Assembly (NCBI GenBank): GCA_934547065.1
Contig: CAKTEF010000018.1
Span: 1-35,591 of the forward strand
Direction: 5' to 3'
Source: an uncultured Faecalibacterium sp.
GTDB lineage: Bacteria > Bacillota > Clostridia > Oscillospirales > Ruminococcaceae
DNA: 35,591 nt
Shown here one piece after another: positions 9,112-16,017 of the stretch. Below the pieces are notes generated by a model. That model searched no databases. It saw only the letters and a program-made list of their open reading frames with translations, and was not told the origin of the DNA. Each line of letters begins with the position of its first letter. Position 1 is the stretch's first letter. The position numbers were made by a program, and so were the translations under genes.

Positions 9112-9123
9112 CGGAGGGCTGTC

Positions 9124-9363
9124 ATGAAACGTTTTCTAGGCATTTTTGCCGCAACTCTGATTTTCTTGTTCCTGTTCATTTTCTTTGGCGGCTCTTATTT
9201 TCTGGACATTCAGCACCACTTTTACGCATGGATGTTCCCGGTTGGCCTGGGCATAGCTCTTGTTGTCTGGGCATTCTGGCGGCTGGATGAAAAAATCGAG
9301 GCCTTGCAAAAGCGAGTCGATGCGTTGGAAGCTTCTCAGCAGAAAACCGACGAAGCAAAATAA
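9124..9363 (+). CDS. small membrane protein with C-terminal coiled coil
   Basis: A 79-residue protein of unknown function. Two hydrophobic segments (about residues 4-26, phenylalanine-rich, and 36-53) form a helical hairpin, followed by a charged heptad-like stretch DEKIEALQKRVDALEASQQ that should form a coiled coil. Both ends are predicted cytoplasmic. ACGGAGGGC lies about 5 bases before the ATG. It follows the YhcH-like gene by 12 bp. No family is recognised. The architecture suits oligomerisation or scaffolding at the membrane, which is an inference. Confidence 0.75.
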   Translation: MKRFLGIFAATLIFLFLFIFFGGSYFLDIQHHFYAWMFPVGLGIALVVWAFWRLDEKIEALQKRVDALEASQQKTDEAK

Positions 9364-9364
9364 A

Positions 9365-9404
9365 AAGCCCACTCCACGCAGCGTAGGTTGCGTAGAGTGG
9401 ACTT
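9365..9404 (+). terminator. 16-bp hairpin with weak T-tract after small membrane protein gene
   Basis: aagcccactccacgca (9365-9380) pairs with 9389-9404 with two G-U pairs and an 8-base loop. There is no T-run on the plus strand but there is one on the minus strand (five As at 9362-9366). The right arm contains the -35 of the next promoter. Terminator function is uncertain. Confidence 0.55.
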
Positions 9405-9431
9405 CTATGTTATCCTCGTTTCAACGAAACG
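9388..9431 (+). promoter_or_regulatory. promoter and palindromic operator of the XRE-Dfx-GNAT gene
   Basis: TTGCGT (9388-9393), 17 bases, TATCCT (9411-9416). Immediately downstream is the palindrome CGTTTC-aac-GAAACG (9417-9431), placed where transcription should start and ending at the ribosome binding site. Since the encoded protein begins with an XRE DNA-binding domain, this is a good candidate for an autoregulatory operator. Confidence 0.6.
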
Positions 9432-9443
9432 GAGGAACTATCT

Positions 9444-10589
9444 ATGAACACATACGTCACCGGCAGTACCATCCGACAGCTGCGGGAAGCCAAGGGCCTG
9501 ACCCAGGCAGAGCTTGCCGGAACACTGGCCGTCAGTGCCAAAACGATCTCCAAGTGGGAAACGGCCAAGGGCCTGCCCGATATCTCCCTGCTGGAACCGC
9601 TGGCGGCCACCCTGGGGGTCAGCGTGCTGGAGCTGATGCAGGGTACACCCGTTACCAACCGGAACCGGGCTGCCAACCTGCTGCGCAGCAAGCTCTACGT
9701 CTGCCCTGTCTGCGGCAACGTACTCCACGCCACCGGACAGGCCGTGGTGAGCTGCTGCGGCATCACTCTGCCCGCCCTGGACATTGCCGAAGCCGAAGAT
9801 GCCGATGAGCGCCATCAACTGACCGTGGAGCGGGTAGAGGATGAGCTTTTTGTCACCCTGCACCACCCCATGGAAAAAGACCATTTCATCTCGTTTTTGG
9901 CCTACCTCACCGGCGACAAGCTGCAGCTGGTCAAGCTCTACCCGGAGGGCGATGCTTCGGCCCGCTTTCCGCTGCGGGGCGCGGGGGTGCTCTACTTTTA
10001 CTGCAACCGCCACGGCCTGATGAAAGCCCCGGATTTCCACACCGCCACCCGCCGCACCCCGCCCCAGAAGATCCATCTGCGGGAGCCGGACGAGGGCGAC
10101 CGCGAACAGGTGATGGCCTACCGGGAAGAATTTTTGGCCATCGGCTCCCGGATGGACGGCACCTCGGCGCTGGACAAATATGAAGATTTCGATGCCTGGC
10201 TGGCCGCGCTCCGCAGGCTGAAAGACCCGGCCACCACCCCTGCCGGGTTCGTGCCCGCCACCGAATATCTGGCGCTGGACGAGCACGAACACCTGGTGGG
10301 CATGACCAACCTGCGCCACCACCTGAACGATTACCTGCTGACCTATGGCGGACACATCGGGTACAGCGTCCGCCCCATGGAGCGGCAGAACGGCTACGCC
10401 ACCCAGATGCTGCACCAGACGCTGGAAAAAGCGAAAGAGCGCGGCATCACAAAGGTGCGCATCTGCTGTGACCACTACAACGTGGCCTCCGCCAAGACCA
10501 TCCGCGCCAACGGCGGCGTGTTGGAGGATGAACAGTTCGACTCCGCCGACGGAACGCTGACCCAGCGGTATTGGATCGAGAACAAGTAA
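9444..10589 (+). CDS. XRE regulator fused to desulfoferrodoxin-like and GNAT domains
   Basis: A 381-residue three-domain protein. Residues 7-65 form an XRE helix-turn-helix (RQLREAKGLTQAELAGTL, then SAKTISKWETAKGLPDISLL). Residues about 85-195 match two-centre desulfoferrodoxin/superoxide reductase. The rubredoxin-like Fe site is C87-x2-C90 with C104-C105. The catalytic Fe site has E122-R-H124, H141-P-M-x3-H147 and C187-x2-H190, so all expected ligands are present. Residues about 210-381 form a GNAT acetyltransferase (GHIGYSVRPMERQNGYATQM). GGAGG before the ATG sets the start. A redox- or iron-sensing regulator with an acetyltransferase output is inferred. The gene stands alone between a palindromic promoter and a strong terminator. 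Confidence 0.88.
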   Translation: MNTYVTGSTIRQLREAKGLTQAELAGTLAVSAKTISKWETAKGLPDISLLEPLAATLGVSVLELMQGTPVTNRNRAANLLRSKLYVCPVCGNVLHATGQAVVSCCGITLPALDIAEAEDADERHQLTVERVEDELFVTLHHPMEKDHFISFLAYLTGDKLQLVKLYPEGDASARFPLRGAGVLYFYCNRHGLMKAPDFHTATRRTPPQKIHLREPDEGDREQVMAYREEFLAIGSRMDGTSALDKYEDFDAWLAALRRLKDPATTPAGFVPATEYLALDEHEHLVGMTNLRHHLNDYLLTYGGHIGYSVRPMERQNGYATQMLHQTLEKAKERGITKVRICCDHYNVASAKTIRANGGVLEDEQFDSADGTLTQRYWIENK

Positions 10590-10625
10590 CAACAAGAGCT
10601 CCGGCGCAGGCCGGAGCTCTTGTTG
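10590..10625. terminator. bidirectional terminator between XRE-Dfx-GNAT gene and mgtE
   Basis: Perfect 16-bp arms at 10590-10605 and 10610-10625 with a four-base loop (gcag). The flanking bases are aac on one side and ttg on the other, so it should work for the two convergent genes. Confidence 0.88.
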
Positions 10626-10632
10626 TTTGCGT

Positions 10633-12012
10633 TTAACCCAAATGGAACATGTCGATCAGCACGACCAGGGCCAGGCCATAGTAGACCACCACAGCCACCA
10701 GATCGTTGATGGTGGTGATCAGCGGGCCGGAAGCTACGGCCGGGTCGATGTGGATCTTATGGAACAGCATGGGGATCACCGTACCCACTAAGCTGGAGAT
10801 GACCATGGCCACGATCAGCGAAACGCCCACGCAGCCGGACAGCAGGAATGCCTCCCCCCAGGCGTACGCCTTGAAGAAGTGGATGTAGACCCCCAGGAAC
10901 GCCAGCGCCATAGCCGCCAGCAGGGCACCGTTCACAAGGCCGACCCGCATCTCTTTCCACAGCAGGCGCAGCTTTTTGGAAGCGGTCAGGTTCTCGTCCA
11001 CCAGCACACGGATGGTCACGGCCAGCGACTGGGTGCCCACGTTGCCCGCCATATCCAGCACCATGGACTGGAAGCAGATCACGATGGGCAACACCGCCAC
11101 CACCGATTCAAATGCACCCACCACCGAGGACACCAGCATCCCCAAAAACAACAGGGCCACCAGCCAGGGCAGGCGCTTTTTCACGCTCTGGAACACGCCC
11201 TCGTTCAGGTCCTCCTCGCCGGTCAGGCCGCCAAGCTTTGCGTAATCATCGCCCATCTCGTCGTCCACCAGCTCGACCACATCCGCCGAGGTGATGATGC
11301 CCATCAGCGTGCCGCTGTCGTTCAGCACGGGCAGACTGCGCTCGGCGTAGTCTACGATGCGGTCAATGCAGTCGCTGATCTTCTCATGGTCGGTCACATA
11401 CGGGTACGACCGGGCGATCAGCTTTTCCAAGCTGTCGTCCGCGCGGGCCACGATCAGGTCTTTCAGGTCGATGGCCCCATAGAAATGGTTGTTTTCATCC
11501 ACAACATACAGGGTGGAGATGTTGTCGTTCTCGCCTGCCTGCTTCACCAGCTCGCTCATCGCCTGCCGGATGGTCATATCCTTGCGGATGCAGATGTAAT
11601 TGGTGGTCATGCAGCTGCCGATCTCGTCCTCGTGGTAGGAGAGCAGCATCCGCACATCCTTGGCGGAATCCTGGTCCAGCTGGCGGACGATTTGTGCCTT
11701 ATCGGCTTCTTCCAGGTCGTCCAGGGCATCCACGGCATCGTCCGAGTCCATGCTGGAAACGACCTTTGCGGCCTTTTCCGATGGCAGCTCTTTCAGGTAC
11801 GGCTCTGCATCGTCCAGATAGGAAAAGATCTCGGCCACACGGTCCACGCCCAGTACCGGGTACAGCGCCTGGCGCTCTTTGGGGGTCAGGGCCGTCAGAG
11901 CATCGGCCAGGTCGTTTTCATGATAATCCGAAAGCTTTTCTGCCAGCTCTGCCTGGGGCAGGCCGCTGTGGATGATCTCCAGGATCTCCTGCACATAATT
12001 CTTCTGCTGCAT
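10633..12012 (-). CDS. mgtE: MgtE family magnesium transporter
   Basis: A 459-residue Mg2+ channel/transporter of the cytoplasmic membrane. Order: MgtE N domain of helical repeats (LSDYHENDLADALTALTPKE, LDDAEPYLKELPSEKAAKVV), a tandem CBS pair (about residues 130-255, CMTTNYICIRKDMTIRQAM, LMGIITSADVVELVDDEMGD), and five membrane helices at the C-terminus beginning RLPWLVALLFLGMLVSSVVG. The CBS and N domains close the pore at high internal Mg2+ in characterised MgtE. GGAGGG eight bases upstream selects ATG 12012 over an in-frame ATG at 12045. A mini-ORF and terminator occupy the leader. Confidence 0.95.
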   Translation of the reverse strand: MQQKNYVQEILEIIHSGLPQAELAEKLSDYHENDLADALTALTPKERQALYPVLGVDRVAEIFSYLDDAEPYLKELPSEKAAKVVSSMDSDDAVDALDDLEEADKAQIVRQLDQDSAKDVRMLLSYHEDEIGSCMTTNYICIRKDMTIRQAMSELVKQAGENDNISTLYVVDENNHFYGAIDLKDLIVARADDSLEKLIARSYPYVTDHEKISDCIDRIVDYAERSLPVLNDSGTLMGIITSADVVELVDDEMGDDYAKLGGLTGEEDLNEGVFQSVKKRLPWLVALLFLGMLVSSVVGAFESVVAVLPIVICFQSMVLDMAGNVGTQSLAVTIRVLVDENLTASKKLRLLWKEMRVGLVNGALLAAMALAFLGVYIHFFKAYAWGEAFLLSGCVGVSLIVAMVISSLVGTVIPMLFHKIHIDPAVASGPLITTINDLVAVVVYYGLALVVLIDMFHLG

Positions 12013-12044
12013 CGTGTGTTCCCTCCGTATCCCGTTTCCGGGCA

Positions 12045-12089
12045 TAAAAAATACACCGCATCCGTCCGTTTACGACTCCTGCGGTGTAT
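12045..12089 (-). terminator. terminator/attenuator hairpin in the mgtE leader
   Basis: atacaccgca (12051-12060) pairs exactly with tgcggtgtat (12080-12089). On the minus strand the stem is followed by six Ts (12051-12046, overlapping the stem base). It lies between the 26-codon mini-ORF and mgtE, only about 30 bases before the mgtE start, where there is little room for a separate promoter. Confidence 0.8.
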
Positions 12090-12106
12090 CATGGGCAACT
12101 TGCAGT

Positions 12107-12187
12107 TCAGGATGCGGCAGACTCGTTTGCCTTGCCCGCATCGCAGGAGAAGCATTGTTTGGGGTGATCCGTATGGTCACTGGACAT
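12107..12187 (-). CDS. 26-residue CxxC mini-protein or leader peptide upstream of mgtE
   Basis: On the minus strand AAGGAGGAG lies nine bases before an ATG at 12187, opening a 26-codon frame that ends in TGA at 12107. The peptide begins MSSDHTDHPKQCFSCDAGK and contains one CxxC and two histidines, enough for a single zinc or metal site. A consensus-like promoter lies about 45 bases upstream and a terminator 18 bases downstream of the stop. I recognise no family. It may be an independent zinc mini-protein gene, or a leader peptide whose translation sets read-through into mgtE. Too short for ordinary gene callers. Confidence 0.6.
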   Translation of the reverse strand: MSSDHTDHPKQCFSCDAGKANESAAS

Positions 12188-12233
12188 GGAAACAAACTCC
12201 TCCTTGGTTGAAGATTTGCCTTTTGGCTCTGTT

Positions 12234-12262
12234 ATCATACTATGACCGGGCCGATTTTTCAA
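12234..12262 (-). promoter_or_regulatory. promoter of the mini-ORF/mgtE transcript
   Basis: On the minus strand TTGAAA (12262-12257), 17 bases, TATGAT (12239-12234). This is the only good promoter seen upstream of mgtE, about 215 bases before its start codon. Confidence 0.65.
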
Positions 12263-12309
12263 CCCTTTTTACAAAATTTTTACCGAATTATTGCCGGAAT
12301 GCACAAAGA

Positions 12310-12936
12310 TCATTTCGTATACTTCCCATACCACTGCACTGACAGTCTCCAGGAAAGTGCATACAGCACCAGCACCGCTGCCAGCACACCAATGATGGCA
12401 ATGGCCGCGCCCGGTTGTGGCACGGCATCCATCAGAACCATCCCGCCGCCCAGGGCAGCGCCCATCCCGGCAAACATCAGCATGTAGAGCATCCGCGCTT
12501 TTTCTGCGCCAAAACGGTAGTACAGCGGCAGCATGATCCCGTTTATCAGCAGGATGGAAGCTGCGCCCGCCCCCAGCAAAAGGCCGATTGGCATCGCAGG
12601 AAGCGGCTTTCCCATCCAGAACAGGATGCCGCAGAACATTCCGTTCAGCGCTGCAGAAACCGCCGTGCAAAGCAGACCCACGAGATATTTTTCTGCCACC
12701 TGAAGTTCCTTGCTCAGCGGCAGGGCAAAGCTGTACTCCGTCCACCCGCTGGCGTGGTCGTAGGAAAGCAGATAGGCGGGCATGACCCCCAGAAAAACAG
12801 CCGAATAGTTCACCGCAAAGCTCGAATCTCCGGAAGTGCTCAGGATCCAGATCACCAGCACGGCCAGCACCGTGAGGTACATCACCCGCATATTTGTTTT
12901 GACTTGATACCAGTCTTTCAGCAGCAGCCCTTTCAT
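12310..12936 (-). CDS. ABC-2 type transporter permease subunit
   Basis: A 208-residue integral membrane protein with about six hydrophobic segments (YLTVLAVLVIWILS, AVFLGVMPAYLLSYDHASGW, a central pair, and AIAIIGVLAAVLVLYALSW near the end). The start MKGLLLKDWYQVKTN is typical of the small ABC-2 permeases (PF13346) that pair with YtrB-type ATPases. Its start codon overlaps the ATPase stop by four bases, so translation is coupled. The substrate is unknown; related systems respond to cell-wall stress. No terminator is evident after its stop. Confidence 0.87.
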   Translation of the reverse strand: MKGLLLKDWYQVKTNMRVMYLTVLAVLVIWILSTSGDSSFAVNYSAVFLGVMPAYLLSYDHASGWTEYSFALPLSKELQVAEKYLVGLLCTAVSAALNGMFCGILFWMGKPLPAMPIGLLLGAGAASILLINGIMLPLYYRFGAEKARMLYMLMFAGMGAALGGGMVLMDAVPQPGAAIAIIGVLAAVLVLYALSWRLSVQWYGKYTK

Positions 12937-13781
12937 GCGTTCTTCTCCCCTTTCATCATCAGCACAAACAATTCTTCGATGCTCACCGGTGTCAGCGTGC
13001 TTCCCGTTGGCATGCCGTCCCGCTTGACCAGCGCCTCAGCTCCATAGGGCGTGACCCGCCTGCTGAGCACCGCGTCCGGGGCCAATTCTTCCAGCTGAGC
13101 CGCTTTCCCATGCCAGAGTGCGTATTCTTCCCGCAGGGTGTCCTTGTCTTCGCAGAGCAGGAGCCTGCCCTTGTGCAGGAATGCAATGGTGTCGCAGAGC
13201 TTTTCCAGATCGCTGACAATGTGGGACGAAATGAGGATGGCGTGGTCCTCCGCCCGCACAAAATCCAGCAGCAGATCGATCAGCTCGTCCCGCGCCACGG
13301 GGTCCAGGCCGCTGGTCGCTTCGTCCAGCAGCAACAGCTTCGGGTGGTGGGAAAGCGCCACGGCAAGGCACTGTTTCATCTTCATGCCGGTGGAGTAATC
13401 GGCGTAGCGCTTTTTCTCCGGCAGTTCAAAGCGCTTACAATAATCCGCGTAAGCTGCGGCATCCCAGTTCGGGTAGATGCCGGCCATCACCTTTCCCACC
13501 TGCGGGGTGGTCAGACAGGTGGGGATGCCCTCGCTGCCCAGCACCACGCCGACGTCCTCCCGCTTGCAGGCCGCCATCGTGCGGGTGTCCTGGCCCAAAA
13601 CCCGGATGCTGCCCTTGTCCGGCTCCAACATTTGCAGGATCAAGCGCATCGTCGTACTTTTGCCTGCACCGTTCTCGCCGATCAGGCCGCAGACCGTGCC
13701 GCCGGGCACCACCAGGTCCAGCGGGCCCAGGGTGAAATCCGGATATCGCAGTTCCACATTGTGAAGTTCCAGTGCATTCAT
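12933..13781 (-). CDS. ABC transporter ATP-binding protein (YtrB-like)
   Basis: A 282-residue ATPase. Walker A is GENGAGKST (about residues 36-44), the ABC signature is degenerate at YSTGMKMKQCLAVAL, Walker B is LLLLDEATSGLDP, and the H-loop is ISSHIVSDLEKL. The last about 60 residues form the accessory region seen in exporters of this group. It is the middle gene of gntR-ABC-permease: three bases after the regulator stop and overlapping the permease by four bases. Confidence 0.93.
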   Translation of the reverse strand: MNALELHNVELRYPDFTLGPLDLVVPGGTVCGLIGENGAGKSTTMRLILQMLEPDKGSIRVLGQDTRTMAACKREDVGVVLGSEGIPTCLTTPQVGKVMAGIYPNWDAAAYADYCKRFELPEKKRYADYSTGMKMKQCLAVALSHHPKLLLLDEATSGLDPVARDELIDLLLDFVRAEDHAILISSHIVSDLEKLCDTIAFLHKGRLLLCEDKDTLREEYALWHGKAAQLEELAPDAVLSRRVTPYGAEALVKRDGMPTGSTLTPVSIEELFVLMMKGEKNA

Positions 13782-13784
13782 CGT

Positions 13785-14156
13785 TCAATCCTCCCACAGC
13801 AGGTCCAGCATCTCGGCCAGCTCCTGCTTTGTCAGCCCGCAGGGAGCCGCCAGCCGGACGGCCTCTGCCAGGTGTGTTTCGATGGTTTTCAGGTGTTCTT
13901 CCCGCAGCAGCTCGGTGTTCTTGGCCGCCACAAAAAAACCTTTGGCGGGCACAGCGTACAAAAAGCCCTCTTTTTCCAGCTCGTCATAGGCACGCTTTGT
14001 GGTGATCACGCTGATGCGCAGATCCCGCGCCAGCCCCCGGATGGAGGGCAGGGCTTCGTCCGGCTGCAGTTCCCCAGCCAGGATCTGGTTTTTGATCTGG
14101 GTGTAAAGCTGCTCGTAGATCGGCGTGCCGCTTTTGTTGTCGATGAAAAGATTCAT
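13785..14156 (-). CDS. GntR family regulator, YtrA subfamily
   Basis: A 123-residue repressor made of a GntR winged helix-turn-helix (IYEQLYTQIKNQILAGELQP, LPSIRGLARDLRISVITTKR, YDELEKEGFLYAVPAKGFFV) and a short C-terminal dimer helix, the length expected for YtrA rather than for GntR proteins with a ligand domain. GGAGGAGG lies 6 bases before ATG 14156; the frame is open upstream to 14450 but that part overlaps the NUDIX gene and has no support. It is first in an operon with the ABC ATPase and permease, which it probably represses from a palindrome in its own promoter. Confidence 0.93.
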   Translation of the reverse strand: MNLFIDNKSGTPIYEQLYTQIKNQILAGELQPDEALPSIRGLARDLRISVITTKRAYDELEKEGFLYAVPAKGFFVAAKNTELLREEHLKTIETHLAEAVRLAAPCGLTKQELAEMLDLLWED

Positions 14157-14182
14157 GGCGTTCCTCCTCCGTTCCACCTGTT

Positions 14183-14218
14183 TATATACAGTATATACAG
14201 TAGACACAGACTTGTCAA
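14183..14218 (-). promoter_or_regulatory. gntR-ABC operon promoter with palindromic YtrA-type operator
   Basis: On the minus strand TTGACA (14218-14213), exactly 17 bases, TATACT (14195-14190). The -10 lies inside the palindrome TATATAC-a-GTATATA (14183-14197), and an actgtatat unit is directly repeated. The overlap of an operator-like palindrome with the -10 box suggests autorepression by the GntR protein. Confidence 0.75.
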
Positions 14219-14233
14219 GCGCTTTCCCGAAAA

Positions 14234-14267
14234 AAACAGCTTCTCCGCGCCAACGGAAAAGCTGTTT
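14234..14267 (-). terminator. terminator after zinc-ribbon NUDIX gene
   Basis: aaacagctt...tccg (14234-14247) pairs with cgga...aagctgttt (14254-14267) with one bulged or mismatched position. The minus strand continues with a long T-run before the gntR promoter. Confidence 0.75.
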
Positions 14268-14275
14268 CTGCTTTT

Positions 14276-14785
14276 TTATCGTTCCGGTTCGTTCCCCACT
14301 TCGTCCAGATAGCTGTTCAGAAACTCCGCCGCAAGGCTGTTGGGGCGGATGTTCTCTCTGGCTTCCTGCGGGGTGAACCACTTGCAGCGGTCCACTTCGT
14401 GGTTGATGTGCAGCGCCTTTGCCGTTTTGACAAAAGCCGTAAAGTTGCACATCAGGGTGTTGGACGGCTCAAAGAATTTGGTGCGGTTGAAGCGCAGGCG
14501 CTCCACTTCCAGCCCCGTCTCCTCGCGCACCTCCCGCACCACGGCGTGCTCCTCCGCCTCGCCGCGGTTCACATAGCCCGCCACCAGGATGTAGGACGGC
14601 TTGCCGTACTGCTGGATGAGCAGGATCTTCCCGGTCTCCTCGTCCACAACGATCATGCTGACCGCCACATTGTACAGCGGAAAGCGATACTGTCGGCATT
14701 TGGGGCAGTAGGGCACGATGCCCTCCTCTTCCAGTTCTTTTTCAATCAGTGCAGTGCCGCACTCAAAGCAATGTTTCTGGATCAT
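14276..14785 (-). CDS. NUDIX hydrolase with N-terminal zinc ribbon (NudC-like)
   Basis: A 169-residue hydrolase of nucleoside diphosphate-linked substrates. The N-terminal CFECG...YCPKC (residues about 6-26) is a zinc ribbon as in NADH pyrophosphatases. The NUDIX box is GYVNRGEAEEHAVVREVREE then TGL, which fits Gx5Ex7REUxEExGU fully. It is much shorter than E. coli NudC, so only the ribbon and catalytic domain are present. A purine-rich stretch precedes ATG 14785; the frame is open to 14851. NAD(H) or capped-RNA substrates are possible by family, not shown. Confidence 0.9.
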   Translation of the reverse strand: MIQKHCFECGTALIEKELEEEGIVPYCPKCRQYRFPLYNVAVSMIVVDEETGKILLIQQYGKPSYILVAGYVNRGEAEEHAVVREVREETGLEVERLRFNRTKFFEPSNTLMCNFTAFVKTAKALHINHEVDRCKWFTPQEARENIRPNSLAAEFLNSYLDEVGNEPER

Positions 14786-14863
14786 GGTTTCTTCTTTTCC
14801 TCTCCTCTTTCTGGACAGTTGCTTTTTCTCTATTATGGATACGCTCTGCAAAATGCAGCATTT

Positions 14864-15343
14864 TCATGTTGATTCCGTGCGAATGGTAAACTCGTTCGGA
14901 AGATGGTATATCTCTTTTTTCAAGAATGCCGGATAAAAATTCTCATTCTTCAAACGATCAAATTCCAGCCATTCAAATGCATGTGTAAGCTGACCCTCTT
15001 TTTGTATAAAGTGATCTCCCCGCTCCAACAGCCTTGTATTTGAAACATCCATGAGAAAATAAACACATAGTTCGTGATATCGGAGATTCTCCATATTTTT
15101 CGTAAAAAATGCCTGGTCAAACCATAGTGGGCGCAAAATCTTCGAGGGGATGCCGAGTTCTTCCTGGACTTCCCGTACTACTGCCTGTTCAGCCGTTTCC
15201 CCAAGCATGACCCTTCCACCAGGCAACGAGTAATACGGTGTTCCTTGATTATGCCGTATCGCTAAAATTTTTTGGTCAGAAATGATTACAGCACTCACTC
15301 TGTAATTGAATTTTTCATCACCAACCTTAAAAGAAATATCCAT
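14864..15343 (-). CDS. NUDIX hydrolase, AT-rich gene
   Basis: A 159-residue single-domain NUDIX protein. The box is GGRVMLGETAEQAVVREVQE then ELGI, complete. The start FNYRVSAVIISDQKILAIRH resembles MutT/ADP-sugar-type enzymes; the substrate is not predictable. GGAAAGGAAAG lies upstream of ATG 15343. Codon use and base composition are clearly AT-richer than neighbouring genes, in line with recent arrival. It runs into the zinc-ribbon NUDIX gene, 78 bp downstream, with no terminator seen between them. Confidence 0.88.
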   Translation of the reverse strand: MDISFKVGDEKFNYRVSAVIISDQKILAIRHNQGTPYYSLPGGRVMLGETAEQAVVREVQEELGIPSKILRPLWFDQAFFTKNMENLRYHELCVYFLMDVSNTRLLERGDHFIQKEGQLTHAFEWLEFDRLKNENFYPAFLKKEIYHLPNEFTIRTEST

Positions 15344-15499
15344 TTTCAGCTTTCCTTTCCCACAACTTACGATTGACCAGATCCACCTCGCCCAGCCGTT
15401 GGTATGGCTTTTATTCTACCACGCTTTTTTCCCAGAGAAAAGATACCGGACACAAAAAGCCCCCAGAATGCCTGAAATGATTTTTCCTCATTTTTAGAA

Positions 15500-15539
15500 A
15501 AAGACTGTGTTTCAAAAATTTTCTTGAAGCACAGTCTTT
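15500..15539 (-). terminator. terminator after the XRE regulator gene
   Basis: aaagactgtgtttcaa (15500-15515) pairs with 15524-15539 over 16 bp with a single G-U. On the minus strand the stem is followed by a TTTTT-containing tract. The 15344-15499 stretch beyond it holds no gene, only the upstream region of the AT-rich NUDIX gene. Confidence 0.8.
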
Positions 15540-15571
15540 CATTATTTACCAAAATAAAAATTCCTATGATG

Positions 15572-15853
15572 TCAATGATTTTCTCTAAGTCGGTCTGCCA
15601 GGCGGGCCAGTATCGCAACATCTTCTTCATTCAGGCCCGTTACATTCACCGTTTCCAACCGTTCCACACCTAGCAGGTAATCCGTCGAAACGGAAAATAA
15701 TTTTGCTAAATCAACCAAACAAGCGGGCGACGGCATAGAAAGCCCTTGCTCCCATGAATTGACCCCATTGCGTGTAATATTCAACCGCCGGGCAAGTTCT
15801 GCCTGTGTCCAGCCCCGCGCCTCTCGCAGTGCTTTGATACGTTCTGAAGTCAT
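15572..15853 (-). CDS. XRE family helix-turn-helix regulator
   Basis: A 93-residue DNA-binding protein. Residues about 3-60 are an XRE/Cro-type motif: RIKALREARGWTQAELARRL, NITRNGVNSWEQGLSMPSPA, then LAKLFSVSTDYLLGVERLE. A 25-residue tail follows, with no sensor domain. Two in-frame ATGs exist (15859 and 15853). AGGAGG sits only 2 bases before the first but 8 bases before the second, so I chose 15853. It is divergent from the secreted repeat protein with TGAT/ATCA repeats in between, suggesting that it controls that gene and itself. Confidence 0.88.
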   Translation of the reverse strand: MTSERIKALREARGWTQAELARRLNITRNGVNSWEQGLSMPSPACLVDLAKLFSVSTDYLLGVERLETVNVTGLNEEDVAILARLADRLRENH

Positions 15854-15889
15854 CTCCATCGCCTCCTATGTCCAGTATAGGTTACGGAG

Positions 15890-15951
15890 ATGATTTATCA
15901 TTATCATTTTAGGCTCCATTACTTGACATTTTGGTAGAAACGTGATAGTTT
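15890..15951 (+). promoter_or_regulatory. divergent control region: TGAT/ATCA repeats and promoter of the secreted protein
   Basis: tgatttatcattatca (about 15891-15906) contains one TGAT and two ATCA half-sites spaced by two bases, a plausible XRE operator. TTGACA (15923-15928), 17 bases, TAGTTT (15946-15951) forms the plus-strand promoter for the secreted protein. The operator assignment is an inference from symmetry and position. Confidence 0.5.
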
Positions 15952-16017
15952 TGTGTCAAGAACTTTTTGGACAGTTGTACAGATTGTTCTACCTGCCCAT
16001 CTTAAGGAGGAATCACC

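Noticed and set aside
12012..12230. M-box (ykoK) magnesium riboswitch upstream of mgtE
   Set aside because: The leader is occupied by a well-started mini-ORF, and I could not find the multi-stem M-box core; only one terminator hairpin is evident. A covariance search would settle it.
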